NCBI GenBank assembly: GCA_902776195.1
Contig: CACYPF010000025.1
Location: forward strand, 1-57,587
Direction: 5' to 3'
DNA length: 57,587 nt
Source: an uncultured Prevotellaceae bacterium
Lineage (GTDB): Bacteria > Bacteroidota > Bacteroidia > Bacteroidales > Bacteroidaceae
This document shows positions 23,191 through 32,351 of the stretch, piece by piece (positions within the stretch are counted from its first letter, which is position 1; each line of letters begins with the position of its first letter). Under the pieces are notes generated by a model that was not told where the DNA came from, ran no database searches, and saw nothing but the letters and a program-made list of their open reading frames with translations. The translations under genes and the position numbers were made by a program.

Positions 23191-24357
23191 TTAGTTCTTG
23201 ACTTGTTTGATATAGGTGAATAGATAGATGACACCCACAGCCATCACTGCAACGGCACCAGCCTGTCCCATGGCATCACTCATGAAACCCATGATAAGGG
23301 GGAATACCGTACCGCCGAAGAGTCCCATAATCATCAGACCAGATACCTCGTTCTGCTTGTCGGGAACGGAGAGCAGTGCCTCGGAGAATGCCATGGAGAA
23401 GATATTGGAGTTACCATAACCGACCAGGGCGATGGCGACATACAGTACCATCTTCGACTGACCGCTGAACATAAGGATCATACTTGCCGCCATCAGCACG
23501 ACACTGATGATGAAGAACCAGCGGGTCTTCATCACACGGAGGAAGAAAGAGCCCGTCAGTGCACCGATGGTACGGAAGATGAAGTACAGGGAAGTGGCGA
23601 AGGCAGCTTCGTTAAGGGTCATGCCGACACGCTCCATCAGCAGTTTCGGTGCCGTGGTGTTGGTACCCACGTCAATACCCACATGACACATGATGGCGAG
23701 GAATGACAACAGTACGATGGGCTTGCTCAACAGACGAAGGCAATCCACGAACGAGGACGACTTACCTGTGGGGAGCTCCTCCTGAATAGGGGTTGCCCAT
23801 AACAAAGCGGTAGACAGCAGACCTACGACGAAATAGACCATGAACAGCACACGCCAGTCATAGCCGAACGAGGGGATGACCTGTGTGGCACCCCACATGG
23901 CGAGGTAAGGAGCAAGGAACGAGGCGATCGCCTTCACGAACTGTCCGAAAGTCAGTGTCGATGCAAGGTTCTTGTCACCGATAATCAGCATGGCAAGGGG
24001 GTTGATGCTCGTCTGCATCAGTGCGTTACCGATACCCAGCAGCGAGAAGGCTATCAGCATCACCGTGAAGGAGTTGCCGAAGAGGGGTATCAACAAGGAC
24101 ACCACCGTCACGATGAGTGAGAGCAATACCGTGTTCTTACGTCCTATCTTGTTCATCAGCATACCTGTAGGTACGGAGAAGATGAGGAACCAGAAGAATA
24201 CCAGTGAGGGGAAGATATTAGCGACAGAGTCAGACAGTCCGAGGTCTTCCTTCACATAGTTGGATGCGATGCCCACAAGGTCTACGAAGCCCATGCAGAA
24301 GAAGCAGAGCATCACAGGAATCAGATAAATCGATTTATTGGTGTTGTTTGCCATCAT
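23191..24357 (-). CDS. Sugar MFS transporter, probably for fructose
   Basis: 388 residues with 12 predicted membrane helices, resembling FucP/GluP-type sugar:proton symporters (VMLCFFCMGFVDLVGIASNYV at the start, PVGLLMNKIGRKNT-like loop after helix 2, and LMIMGLFGGTVFPLIMGFMSD in the C-terminal half). It would move monosaccharide from the periplasm to the cytoplasm. It starts 2 nt after the GH32 stop and is followed by a fructokinase, which points to fructose. The corresponding gene of the B. thetaiotaomicron levan locus is a fructose importer. The substrate is inferred from context, not from residues. Confidence 0.88.
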   Translation of the reverse strand: MMANNTNKSIYLIPVMLCFFCMGFVDLVGIASNYVKEDLGLSDSVANIFPSLVFFWFLIFSVPTGMLMNKIGRKNTVLLSLIVTVVSLLIPLFGNSFTVMLIAFSLLGIGNALMQTSINPLAMLIIGDKNLASTLTFGQFVKAIASFLAPYLAMWGATQVIPSFGYDWRVLFMVYFVVGLLSTALLWATPIQEELPTGKSSSFVDCLRLLSKPIVLLSFLAIMCHVGIDVGTNTTAPKLLMERVGMTLNEAAFATSLYFIFRTIGALTGSFFLRVMKTRWFFIISVVLMAASMILMFSGQSKMVLYVAIALVGYGNSNIFSMAFSEALLSVPDKQNEVSGLMIMGLFGGTVFPLIMGFMSDAMGQAGAVAVMAVGVIYLFTYIKQVKN

Positions 24358-24358
24358 T

Positions 24359-26038
24359 TCAGAAAGGATAAATAGTTACTTTTGCGTTATTGGTCACTTT
24401 GATCTGCGTATAAGGCTCTGTGGGGAACACGAGGTTCGTCATTGCCATGCGTCCATCAGCGTCGAAAGCCTCGATAGAGCTGTGGTCGATGAAGATACGC
24501 AGTTGTTTGACGGCACCATAGGTGGGTGCGACGGTCTTGCAGGGGAATGCCTCGCTGAAGCTGGCATAGCTGCGGGTACGGTCCATCGAGAACGTGTTCT
24601 TGACAGCGTCATACTCCATCACCACCTGCTCGCCGAGTGAGTTGGAGAAGGTGATCTCCGTAGAGCCTTTCAGATCTATGACCAGCTCACCGGTCTGTGG
24701 CAGTTTGTTAGTGGTCTTGCCACGTAGGGCAAGCATCTCCTTCGAGGGTGTCACCCCGCAGTAGGTCTGTCCGTTATACTCGAAGAGGTCGAGGTCACGG
24801 GGAATGCTGTTGGCACTGCGGTACTGCTTGGTGGGCACTTGGTTGGCATACTGCCAGTTCGACATCCATGCCAGGGCGATATGTCTTCCCTCTGGGGCGT
24901 TGTCGAAAGTGACGGTGGCATAGTGGTCCTTGCCATAGTCCATCCAACGGGTGTCCGTATGCTCACAGGTGAACTTCTTACCATCGAAGTCACCGATGAA
25001 ATACTGGGTAGCGGAGCCGCCGAAGGGACCACCGGGGTTGATATTACATATCAGCATCCACTTCTGCTTGTTGGTACCACGGACGGTCATCTTCATGAGG
25101 TCAGGACACTCCCATACACCGTCATGACAACCGTATTCCTTACCGAAGGCACTCTCATACGTCCAGTCTTTCAGGTTGTCGGAGGAGTAGATGTGCATCT
25201 CCTGTCCGACGGCAAGTACCATGTTCCATTTCTGGATATCTGCATTCCAGAATGCCTTCGGGTCACGGAAGTCCTCCTCCTTGCTGACGAGGATGGGGTT
25301 GCCGTCATATTTCTCAAACGTCTTACCGTTATCCTTGGAGATTGCCATTGACTGCACCTGACTCTTTCCTGCTGAGGTGTAGAAAGCGACAACCTGGTTG
25401 TTCTTCTTGTCCACCACGCACGAACCACTGAAGATATCACCTAATGCGTCCGGCTCGATGGCGGTAGGCTGAGCCTCCCAGTGAATAAGGTCACGACTGG
25501 TGGAGTGTCCCCATGTCATGTTCTCCCACATAGAGCCGTAGGGGTTCCACTGATAAAAGAGGTGATAGACACCATCCTTATAGAACATACCGTTGGGGTC
25601 GTTCATCCATCCGTAGACGGGGGTGTGGTGGTACTTGGGACGGTATTTCTCACGGTTGGCAGTGTCGAAGGTGTTGCTCTGCTTCATCTCCTGCCAGCAG
25701 AGGAAGTCCTTCATGGCACCGGTGAAACGACGGTCACCGTAGAACGTGATGTCCAGCAACAGCTCTTTCGTGCCATAGCGCTGGATATCCAGGGGCACGT
25801 AATAGTCCACCTTGTCAACGGCAAGTCTCATGTTCAACGATTGGACCTGTTGTCCTTTTACCAACACACGGATGTTGGCATTGTCTTCTCGCTCCTGTAC
25901 GGGCAGCAGCAAATAGCGGCTGTTCACCTCTACCCGTTGCATGGCGTGACTCTTTCCCAATACGAGAGGTTTCTGCTGTGCGCTGACAGTCATCACGGCA
26001 AACAGCATCACCATCAGGGTTAAAAACAGTTTCTTCAT
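24359..26038 (-). CDS. GH32 exo-acting fructanase, secreted
   Basis: 559 residues from the ATG at 26038 (MKKLFLTLMVML), preferred to one at 26065 because it starts the signal peptide (1-19). A short N-terminal beta domain precedes the five-bladed propeller of GH32: WMNDPNG near residue 144 (nucleophile Asp), FRDPKAFW near 258 (RDP, transition-state Asp) and WECPDL near 310 (acid/base Glu), with a C-terminal beta sandwich ending in VTIYPF. All three catalytic residues are present. It would release fructose from fructan fragments, probably in the periplasm. It leads an operon with the transporter and kinase, behind a promoter that shares its operator with susC. Confidence 0.93.
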   Translation of the reverse strand: MKKLFLTLMVMLFAVMTVSAQQKPLVLGKSHAMQRVEVNSRYLLLPVQEREDNANIRVLVKGQQVQSLNMRLAVDKVDYYVPLDIQRYGTKELLLDITFYGDRRFTGAMKDFLCWQEMKQSNTFDTANREKYRPKYHHTPVYGWMNDPNGMFYKDGVYHLFYQWNPYGSMWENMTWGHSTSRDLIHWEAQPTAIEPDALGDIFSGSCVVDKKNNQVVAFYTSAGKSQVQSMAISKDNGKTFEKYDGNPILVSKEEDFRDPKAFWNADIQKWNMVLAVGQEMHIYSSDNLKDWTYESAFGKEYGCHDGVWECPDLMKMTVRGTNKQKWMLICNINPGGPFGGSATQYFIGDFDGKKFTCEHTDTRWMDYGKDHYATVTFDNAPEGRHIALAWMSNWQYANQVPTKQYRSANSIPRDLDLFEYNGQTYCGVTPSKEMLALRGKTTNKLPQTGELVIDLKGSTEITFSNSLGEQVVMEYDAVKNTFSMDRTRSYASFSEAFPCKTVAPTYGAVKQLRIFIDHSSIEAFDADGRMAMTNLVFPTEPYTQIKVTNNAKVTIYPF

Positions 26039-26076
26039 TTGCATTTTGTTTTTAGTTATTTCCAATCAATCTGCTG

Positions 26077-26084
26077 CAAAATTA
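26077..26084 (-). promoter_or_regulatory. -7 box of the GH32-transporter-kinase operon
   Basis: TAATTTTG on the minus strand, 38 nt before the ATG. Its surroundings (CTGCTGCAAAA on the plus strand) are the same as at the susC promoter. Confidence 0.65.
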
Positions 26085-26120
26085 CAAGAATCTGCCATTT
26101 CATCGTGTAACTTTTGATAC

Positions 26121-26160
26121 AAAAACTAAAAAAAAACGTTCATTGAAACATTTTTGCTAT
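26121..26160 (-). promoter_or_regulatory. Candidate fructan operator, copy 1
   Basis: On the plus strand an A tract after ACT, then CGTTCATTGAAACATTTTTG and CTA. It matches the element at 38711-38750 at nearly every position, and CGTT lies 53 bp from the -7 box in both. Confidence 0.65.
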
Positions 26161-26327
26161 AAAAACAGACATCTTTCCCCTCTTTTTATTGCCCATTGAA
26201 AGATTAGTCCTCCTAAAAGGCAAAGACAGTGTCGGTTGTTAATTCAGGGGAGGCATGATAAGTTACTCGTATTGTTTGATAGGAATATCAGAATCCTTCT
26301 CTCTCTCGCGCATACATAAAGTTTTTT
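26161..26327. other. Gene-free segment without clear features
   Basis: Start of the 0.85-kb region between divergent GH32 and GH2 genes, upstream of the repeat blocks. I see no gene or RNA here; a 72-codon frame at 26255-26473 lacks a ribosome site and family features. Confidence 0.5.
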
Positions 26328-26410
26328 ACCCTTGCAACCGTTGCCACTTTGCAACACTTTCTGAAAATCAGTATGTTACGTGTGACAACGAGGTGACAAG
26401 GGTGACAACG
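26328..26410. repeat. Imperfect long inverted repeat with GTGACAA units
   Basis: Left side CCCTTGCAACCGTTGCCACT and onward, right side three GTGACAA-type units (GTGTGACAACG, GGTGACAAG, GGTGACAACG). They can pair imperfectly around CTGAAAATCAG, itself a small hairpin. Confidence 0.5.
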
Positions 26411-26462
26411 AATGGCGTTTTTGCCCTTAAAATACATATAAAAACGAGTGAAGTCCTCCTTG

Positions 26463-26572
26463 TGAAGCCTTAGGTTTCGAGGGACGAAGCCCTAAGCTTC
26501 AAGGGTCGAAGCCTTAGGCAACGAGGGTCGAAGGTACGGGCTTCAATGGTCGAAGCCTTAGGCAACGTCAAT
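26463..26572. repeat. Tandem array of five 22-bp units, family A
   Basis: Unit starts at 26463, 26485, 26507, 26529 and 26551. Consensus begins CGAAGCCTTAGGC and ends CGAGGGT. Some units contain the palindrome GAAGCCCTAAGCTTC. One more copy lies at 26776-26797. No coding potential. Confidence 0.9.
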
Positions 26573-26603
26573 GAAAACTATATCATGCAGAATTGTAATC
26601 TAA

Positions 26604-26683
26604 CTTGGTTTACGATGTAAATCAATTTGATTTACTCGGTAATTCAATTTGATTTACTTTGCAAATCAATTTGATTTACAATG
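26604..26683. repeat. Tandem array of 3.6 palindromic 22-bp units, family B
   Basis: Unit starts at 26604, 26626, 26648 and 26670 (partial). Each unit is a near-palindrome of the form TTGATTT-N7-AAATCAA. The period equals that of family A although the sequences differ. Confidence 0.9.
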
Positions 26684-26775
26684 AAGGGGATTGACAGATA
26701 TTTCTCGATTTAAAAAACTTAGGTATATTTTTTTAGTTAGAAATTGGTCATTTAAAAGATTCAGGATTCCGAGGG

Positions 26776-26797
26776 TCGAAGGTACGGGCTTCAAGGG
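26776..26797. repeat. Isolated copy of the family A 22-bp unit
   Basis: Differs at one position from the unit at 26529. It is preceded by CCGAGGGT, the end of another unit. Confidence 0.8.
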
Positions 26798-26880
26798 TTT
26801 TGGTGCGCCCTGTACATTGTTTTTCAAGGAAAAAAAAGGAGAAGGGGAGTCGTTTTGTAACGTTTTTCCAAAATAATATG

Positions 26881-26888
26881 TATCTTTG
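26881..26888 (+). promoter_or_regulatory. -7 box of the GH2 gene
   Basis: TATCTTTG, 28 nt before the ATG. A TTTG at 26854-26857 is 23 nt upstream, slightly far. A TGTAACGTTTTT just after it resembles part of the fructan operator but lies in the opposite orientation to its gene. Confidence 0.5.
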
Positions 26889-26916
26889 TGGCATCAACCA
26901 ATAAATAAAAAGACAG

Positions 26917-29145
26917 ATGATTCAGAAACGGACAAGAACAATGATGGTGGCAGTCATGCTATTATCTGGTATGATGGTCATGAATGCGGCGACAGCTATC
27001 CAGCGGAAACAACGGCTCAACGACCAGTGGCAGTTTGTGCAGAACGACAGTGATTTCACCAAAGCACGTGCGGTGACATTACCCCATGACTGGAGTATAG
27101 AACAGCGTTTTGACGTTCATGCCCTTTCTGGCAACGACGGTGGCTATCTGCCCACGGGCAAGGGGTGGTACCGACGCACGCTGACATTGGGGAAAGCCTA
27201 TGAGGGGAAGAAGGTCCGTCTCTATTTCGAAGGTGTCTATATGAACCCACGGGTCTACATCAATGGCACAGAGGCAGGGGGATGGCGTTATGGCTACTCG
27301 TCGTTCTGGGTGGATGCCACCCCCTATATTAAGACAGGTGACAACGAGATAGTGGTCAGTGTCGACAACTCCCAGCAGAAGAACTGCCGGTGGTACTCCG
27401 GGTCGGGTATCTATCGGAACGTGTGGCTTGTCACCACCAGCAAGACCTATATAGACGACTGGAGCATACAGGTGCGTTTCCCGGATGTCCATCATGTGGA
27501 GCTGAGTGCCAGCGTCGTCCGTGAGGATGGGACATCCTATCCGATACAGCGTACGATAACGGTGGAGAATCCCCGTCTATGGTCACCGGAGGATCCTTAT
27601 CTCTATCATACGGAATTGGAGGTGGAGGGTGTTGACCGTGTCCCCGTCACCTATGGTATCCGTACCATTGACTACGATGCGCAGCGGGGGTTGCTGCTCA
27701 ATGGCAAGTCTGTCAAACTGAATGGAGCCTGTCTGCACCACGACAATGGAATACTGGGTGCTGCCGCTTATGATGACGCAGAATACAGGAAGGCGAAGCT
27801 GATGAAGGAAGCAGGGTTCAATGCTGTGCGTACCTCGCACAACCCTCCTTCGGAAACCTTCCTGAAGGCTTGTGATGAACTGGGACTGCTGGTGATTGAC
27901 GAGGCTTTCGACGGTTGGAGGGAGAAGAAGAATGACTACGACTATCACACGTTGATAGACCAGTGGTGGCAGCGTGACCTCGATGCCATGGTGCTGCGTG
28001 ACCGCCTGCATCCCAGCATCTTCTGCTGGAGCATTGGCAATGAGGTGATAGAACGCAAGAAAATCGAGGTGGTGAAGACTGCCCGTCAGATGGCAGAGCA
28101 TATCCGGAAGACAGACACCCAGAAGCGCCCGGTGACCTCGGCACTGGCGGCATGGGACGCTGACTGGGATATTTACGACCCGTTGGCGGCAGAGCATGAC
28201 ATCGTGGGATATAACTATATGATATTCAAGGCAGAAAGTGACCATCAGCGGGTCCCTTCCCGTGTGATGATGCAGACGGAGAGCTTCCCTCGTGATGCCT
28301 GGCAGAACTACGAGCGGTCGCAGAAGCATCCGTATATCCTGGGCGACTTCGTATGGACGGGTCTCGATTATATCGGTGAGTCAGGTATCGGTCGTTACTA
28401 CTATGAAGGTGATGTCCCTGGCGAGGGATGGGAGCGTCCGCTATACCCCTGGCACGCAGCCTATTGCGGGGATGTCGACTTGACAGGAAAGCGTAAACCC
28501 GTCAGCTATTACCGCTCCCTGTTGTGGAATGGCGGGAAGACCTATATGGCAGTACGAGAGCCGGATGGCTATTACGGCAAGGTGAAGACATCGATGTGGA
28601 GCACATGGCCTACCACGGAACGCTGGACATGGAAAGGGTGGGAAGGTAAACCGATAGAGGTGGAGGTGTACAGCCGGGAACCTCAGGTCCGTCTGTACCT
28701 GAACGGTCAGCTGGTGGGCACACAGTCGACCAGTGAGATGAAGGCGGTGTTCACATTACCGTACGAGCCCGGCATCTTACGGGCTGAGGCTGGCAGCGAC
28801 CGTTGTGAGTTACAGACCGCCGGTGAACCGGTGTCTGTCCGCCTGACTGCCGACCGCCAGCAGCTAAAGGCTGACGGACAGTCTTTAGCATTCATTACCA
28901 TAGAGGTGGTGGATGCCCAGGGACGTGTGGCACCGGATGCCCAGAAACCGTTGGATGTGAAGGTGATGGGCAGTGCCACCTTGTTGGGTGTAGGTAATGC
29001 GAATGTCAGGGACAACGATCCTTACTTCGACGCCCAGCACCATACCTGGCAGGGACGTGCCATGGCAGTGATACGCAGTACCGGAAAACGGGGCAAGGCT
29101 GTCATCACCGTCAATGGCTCCCGGCTCACGGTGAATGTGAGATAA
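26917..29145 (+). CDS. GH2 family glycoside hydrolase, secreted
   Basis: 742 residues. Signal peptide about 1-27. A GH2 sugar-binding domain follows (LPHDWSIEQRF, YFEGVYMNPRVYINGTEAGG), then an Ig-like domain and the TIM barrel. CWSIGNEVIER near residue 375 holds the acid/base Glu and VMMQTESFPRD near 454 the likely nucleophile Glu. C-terminal DUF4982 and Ig-like modules end the protein. GH2 enzymes act on beta-galactosides, beta-mannosides or beta-glucuronides; which one is not clear here. It is the only plus-strand gene in the fructan locus and has its own promoter, so it may serve a different or decorated glycan. Confidence 0.9.
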   Translation: MIQKRTRTMMVAVMLLSGMMVMNAATAIQRKQRLNDQWQFVQNDSDFTKARAVTLPHDWSIEQRFDVHALSGNDGGYLPTGKGWYRRTLTLGKAYEGKKVRLYFEGVYMNPRVYINGTEAGGWRYGYSSFWVDATPYIKTGDNEIVVSVDNSQQKNCRWYSGSGIYRNVWLVTTSKTYIDDWSIQVRFPDVHHVELSASVVREDGTSYPIQRTITVENPRLWSPEDPYLYHTELEVEGVDRVPVTYGIRTIDYDAQRGLLLNGKSVKLNGACLHHDNGILGAAAYDDAEYRKAKLMKEAGFNAVRTSHNPPSETFLKACDELGLLVIDEAFDGWREKKNDYDYHTLIDQWWQRDLDAMVLRDRLHPSIFCWSIGNEVIERKKIEVVKTARQMAEHIRKTDTQKRPVTSALAAWDADWDIYDPLAAEHDIVGYNYMIFKAESDHQRVPSRVMMQTESFPRDAWQNYERSQKHPYILGDFVWTGLDYIGESGIGRYYYEGDVPGEGWERPLYPWHAAYCGDVDLTGKRKPVSYYRSLLWNGGKTYMAVREPDGYYGKVKTSMWSTWPTTERWTWKGWEGKPIEVEVYSREPQVRLYLNGQLVGTQSTSEMKAVFTLPYEPGILRAEAGSDRCELQTAGEPVSVRLTADRQQLKADGQSLAFITIEVVDAQGRVAPDAQKPLDVKVMGSATLLGVGNANVRDNDPYFDAQHHTWQGRAMAVIRSTGKRGKAVITVNGSRLTVNVR

Positions 29146-29150
29146 CAGGA

Positions 29151-29187
29151 ACTCCGCCCAAGTACCATCACGGAACTTGGGCGGAGT
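29151..29187. terminator. Hairpin between the GH2 gene and the convergent gene
   Basis: ACTCCGCCCAAGT pairs perfectly with ACTTGGGCGGAGT (13 bp, 11-nt loop). There is no long T tract, but the position between convergent stops fits a bidirectional terminator. Confidence 0.7.
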
Positions 29188-29211
29188 CATCAGAAGGTGT
29201 CAGTTCCTAAT

Positions 29212-30666
29212 TTATTTCACAATCACCTTTTTGCCATTGATAATATAGAGACCCTTATTGCCCACCTTGTCCACACGGACACCGTTCAGGTTATAGATGT
29301 TCTGAATCGGATTCTTAACAGATATATTGTTAATACCTGTTGATATGCCGTCAATGGTGATACTTCTTGCTTCTGCAGGAATAGTGGTCATCAGAGCATG
29401 GAAGCTCTTGACTGTGGCATCTGAGGCACCCTTTTGAAATTTTCCGTCGTTATTGATACCATATTTGCCCTCCGCACTCTGAGGAACATAGATGCCGATG
29501 AATGGTTCAGAGAAAGACTCGGGAGTGTTCACAACACCTTTGTCTGTGAAGTTCAACTCGGTAGCGGCTGCATCAACTGCAGTAGCAAGGAAAGGAACGT
29601 TAGCGTCCGCATGGTCGGCAGTAGTGAAGTTGACGGCATCTGCCGTTGAAGAGGTATAAGTGGCAATCTTACAGTTGGTACTGATTTCCGCCTGTCCCAC
29701 ATAGAATGGCAGACACATGGTGTTGATGCCAGCCTTGATACTGCGTGTTACCTGTACTGCAATAGCGGTGAAATCAATCGGAGTATAGAAAGGATAACTC
29801 TCGTCGAGTACCATCTTCGGTGTAATGTTCTTCTCTCCATCCCAGCGGATAACATTGTCGGTGTCAAAGAAGTTGGTGGGTGAGAGAATCAACAGGTTAT
29901 GATTCTTCGTGCGCAATTGTGGACCGTCACCATCGGCGACGGCAGCACCTGTCAGGTTGAGGAAGCACACATCAGCAGACAGTTTGCTAAGCAGCAAGGA
30001 ATAGTCGTCGTAATCCACGGTGTGCCAGTCACCATCCCAAGTACACTGATACTTCCCCTTGCTTAATGAGCCGGTGATCTCAACCTGCTTGGAGGTCAGT
30101 GAACCATCAGCCAGCGTACGGATAGCAGCACCATCTTTCAGCATAGGACCCTCTAACTGGATATCGTCAATATAAATGGTTTTACCCTCACCATCGGCTG
30201 TTTCTTCATAAGGCCAAATAGCAATGACGTTGTTGCTTGTATCAGTAATTTTGTCCTCGTCAGGACCAACACTGTATTCATAGACCATGGTCTGCCATTC
30301 GCCTGGAGTGTCATACCAGAAGATACGTTTTACATTATATGCACCATCCTTACCTTCCAATTGCACCATCACGTTGTGCTTATCTTCCATTTTCATTCGG
30401 AAAGTCAGGCGACGCAATCCTTTGAAATCAGCATCACCAACAGGTAGTGCGATATTGTGATGCTCTTGATCCCAACCACCAGGATTGGCTTTCAAGGTTG
30501 CTTTCAGACACTTATTGCTTCCATCTTCTATTACAGTAGGATCAGCACGGTTCCAGAATCCACCGTCTGTACCTGTTTCCTTGTCGTCTCCATTCCATAG
30601 TACTATCTGTGCCGAGGCAGTAACGGCTGCCAGCATTAAGAATAATGTGAGTAATTGTTTTTTCAT
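29212..30666 (-). CDS. Secreted protein of unknown function in the fructan locus
   Basis: 484 residues with signal peptide 1-19. Residues about 20-175 look like a jelly-roll carbohydrate-binding module (LRRLTFRMKMEDKHNVMVQLEG, IYIDDIQLEGP). The centre is beta-rich and unrecognised. The C-terminus IYNLNGVRVDKVGNKGLYI with NGKKVIVK resembles type IX secretion or surface tails. I do not recognise the family. It lies downstream of the SusCD operon on the same strand, about 100 nt after the surface GH32 stop. The B. thetaiotaomicron levan locus has no such gene to my knowledge. A fructan-binding role is a guess. Confidence 0.75.
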   Translation of the reverse strand: MKKQLLTLFLMLAAVTASAQIVLWNGDDKETGTDGGFWNRADPTVIEDGSNKCLKATLKANPGGWDQEHHNIALPVGDADFKGLRRLTFRMKMEDKHNVMVQLEGKDGAYNVKRIFWYDTPGEWQTMVYEYSVGPDEDKITDTSNNVIAIWPYEETADGEGKTIYIDDIQLEGPMLKDGAAIRTLADGSLTSKQVEITGSLSKGKYQCTWDGDWHTVDYDDYSLLLSKLSADVCFLNLTGAAVADGDGPQLRTKNHNLLILSPTNFFDTDNVIRWDGEKNITPKMVLDESYPFYTPIDFTAIAVQVTRSIKAGINTMCLPFYVGQAEISTNCKIATYTSSTADAVNFTTADHADANVPFLATAVDAAATELNFTDKGVVNTPESFSEPFIGIYVPQSAEGKYGINNDGKFQKGASDATVKSFHALMTTIPAEARSITIDGISTGINNISVKNPIQNIYNLNGVRVDKVGNKGLYIINGKKVIVK

Positions 30667-30764
30667 ATTCTTTCGCGTATTTAATGGTTAGTACTAAAAA
30701 TGTTATCCTGAAACAATCTACTCACCTCTGCGAGAACTACTAACTATTAACCAAAACTAACTAA
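30667..30764. other. Spacer between two fructan-locus genes
   Basis: 98 nt. The part 30739-30766 reads as degenerate heptamers (AACTACT AACTATT AACCAAA ACTAACT). No clear promoter or terminator. Confidence 0.4.
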
Positions 30765-32345
30765 TCAATATTGTGAGACTTCCACGTCACTGACACTGAT
30801 GGAGCCACCGTAGTTGTTGATGCTCCAGCAGTTCTTCTGGATACCGTAGATACGCTGGGTGTAGGCGACATTGTCGTTGATATACATCACCAGCACGCTG
30901 TTGTCGGTATAGATGTCGATGTCATACGTGTTGTCAGCGGGGCGTGCAAAGCCGTAACCGTCGATACCCTCGATGAAGCCCTTGCCGTTCTCACCCTCCT
31001 CCTCGAAGTTGATCTTGCGCCAGTCCTCACCCTCGGGGTTGACCACGATGGTGTAGTATTTCTCGGAGTCAGAGCCACGAACCACGGAGATACCGAACTT
31101 ATCCCAGTTGTTGCTGGTCTTGACGGTCATGGAGATGTGGTTGTGAGCACCCAGGCGGTTGAAGAGCACATAGGCACCGTCACCGGAAAGGGTACCGTTG
31201 TTATAGCCGTTGCTGTCCATCACGGTGACAGGTTGCTCCTTGTCATACTTAGCAGCCATGGCAGGAACCTCACCCACGGTGAGTGTACCATCCGCATGCT
31301 GGATGATCTTGTGGCAGACCAGTGCGCCAGCCCATGCGGGCTCACCGTCAGCACCCACGTTGATGTTCTTCTCGAAGACAGTGGAACCGACACGGTAGGG
31401 ACACCATCCCCAGATGTAGCGGTCGGTACCGTTGGAGGCAGTCTTTCCTGCATAGAAGGCACGGCTGTCGAGCACACCCTCCTTGCCGTCCTGCGGCCAG
31501 TGGGCACCCGGGTCGTTGAAGCATGCCTTCAGGTCGTCGTAGCTCCTTGCCATCATATACTTCACCTTACGGCTCCAAGGGGCACGGTATGCCTCGCTGT
31601 AGACCAGATACCAGTAGTCACCCATCTTGAAGATGTCTGGACACTCACACATACGGTCCCAGATCATGGGGAACTGTCCTACGTGCTCCCAGTTCTTGAG
31701 GTCGGTGGACTTGAACTCGGCAAACTTCAGGTTGCTGGCGATGACCATGCGCCATGTGCCGTCGTCGACCTTGAACACCTGTGGGTCACGGAAATCCTTG
31801 GCAGAGAAACCATAGTCGCTGCCCTTCAGCTGCCACTCCTCATCCTTCGTCCATGTCTTGAAGTCGGGAGAGGTGGCGCGCATCACTACCTCACGGTTGG
31901 GCAGCAGCACGTTATAGCCTGTATAATAGATGTAATAGAGCTGGTCGGACTCGTTGTAGACAGCGCATCCCGTACCGAGGGAAGCATCCTGCAGTGCCGT
32001 GGAAGCCCCTACAGGCAGTACCTCACCGATCATGTCGTAGTTGGCACCGTCCTTGGTGCTGATACCCCAGAAGGGATGGTAGCAGGGACCGTTATTGTCG
32101 TACTCCTGCAGATAGAGCACCTTGAACTCGCCCGCCTTCTGGTCGTAGAACGGCATGGGGTCGCCACAGCGTCCGAGAGTGGGAGAGTAGTAGGTGAGGA
32201 AACCCTTCTCGTCAGCAGAGTTGAAGAAGGCGGTCGTTCCTGCCCAGTCCTTTTCAGGATCTGGTCCGAAGCTGTCCTCGCTGCATGCCGTCAGCACGAT
32301 GGCTGACAGCATGAGAGCGAATATTGAAAATATCTTTGTCTTCAT
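30765..32345 (-). CDS. GH32-family surface lipoprotein, probable endo-fructanase
   Basis: 526 residues. Lipoprotein signal with LTAC (Cys 21) followed by an acidic stretch (SEDSFGPDPE), the kind of signal that sends Bacteroidetes lipoproteins to the cell surface. GH32 propeller with GDPMPF (Asp 62 in place of the usual WMNDPNG Asp), FRDPQVF (Asp 187) and ECPDIF (Glu 234), so all three catalytic residues are present. A C-terminal beta sandwich completes it. The position after SusC, SusD and the DUF4960-type lipoprotein equals that of the surface endo-levanase BT1760 in B. thetaiotaomicron. It would cut long fructan at the surface; levan rather than inulin is inferred from this order. Confidence 0.88.
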   Translation of the reverse strand: MKTKIFSIFALMLSAIVLTACSEDSFGPDPEKDWAGTTAFFNSADEKGFLTYYSPTLGRCGDPMPFYDQKAGEFKVLYLQEYDNNGPCYHPFWGISTKDGANYDMIGEVLPVGASTALQDASLGTGCAVYNESDQLYYIYYTGYNVLLPNREVVMRATSPDFKTWTKDEEWQLKGSDYGFSAKDFRDPQVFKVDDGTWRMVIASNLKFAEFKSTDLKNWEHVGQFPMIWDRMCECPDIFKMGDYWYLVYSEAYRAPWSRKVKYMMARSYDDLKACFNDPGAHWPQDGKEGVLDSRAFYAGKTASNGTDRYIWGWCPYRVGSTVFEKNINVGADGEPAWAGALVCHKIIQHADGTLTVGEVPAMAAKYDKEQPVTVMDSNGYNNGTLSGDGAYVLFNRLGAHNHISMTVKTSNNWDKFGISVVRGSDSEKYYTIVVNPEGEDWRKINFEEEGENGKGFIEGIDGYGFARPADNTYDIDIYTDNSVLVMYINDNVAYTQRIYGIQKNCWSINNYGGSISVSDVEVSQY

Positions 32346-32351
32346 AATGGA

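Noticed and set aside
26255-26473. 72-codon open frame in the gene-free region
   Set aside because: No ribosome site, no family features, and it runs through the inverted-repeat element.
26463-26683. 22-bp tandem repeats as a possible CRISPR array
   Set aside because: The units abut one another without unique spacers and no cas gene is in the window.
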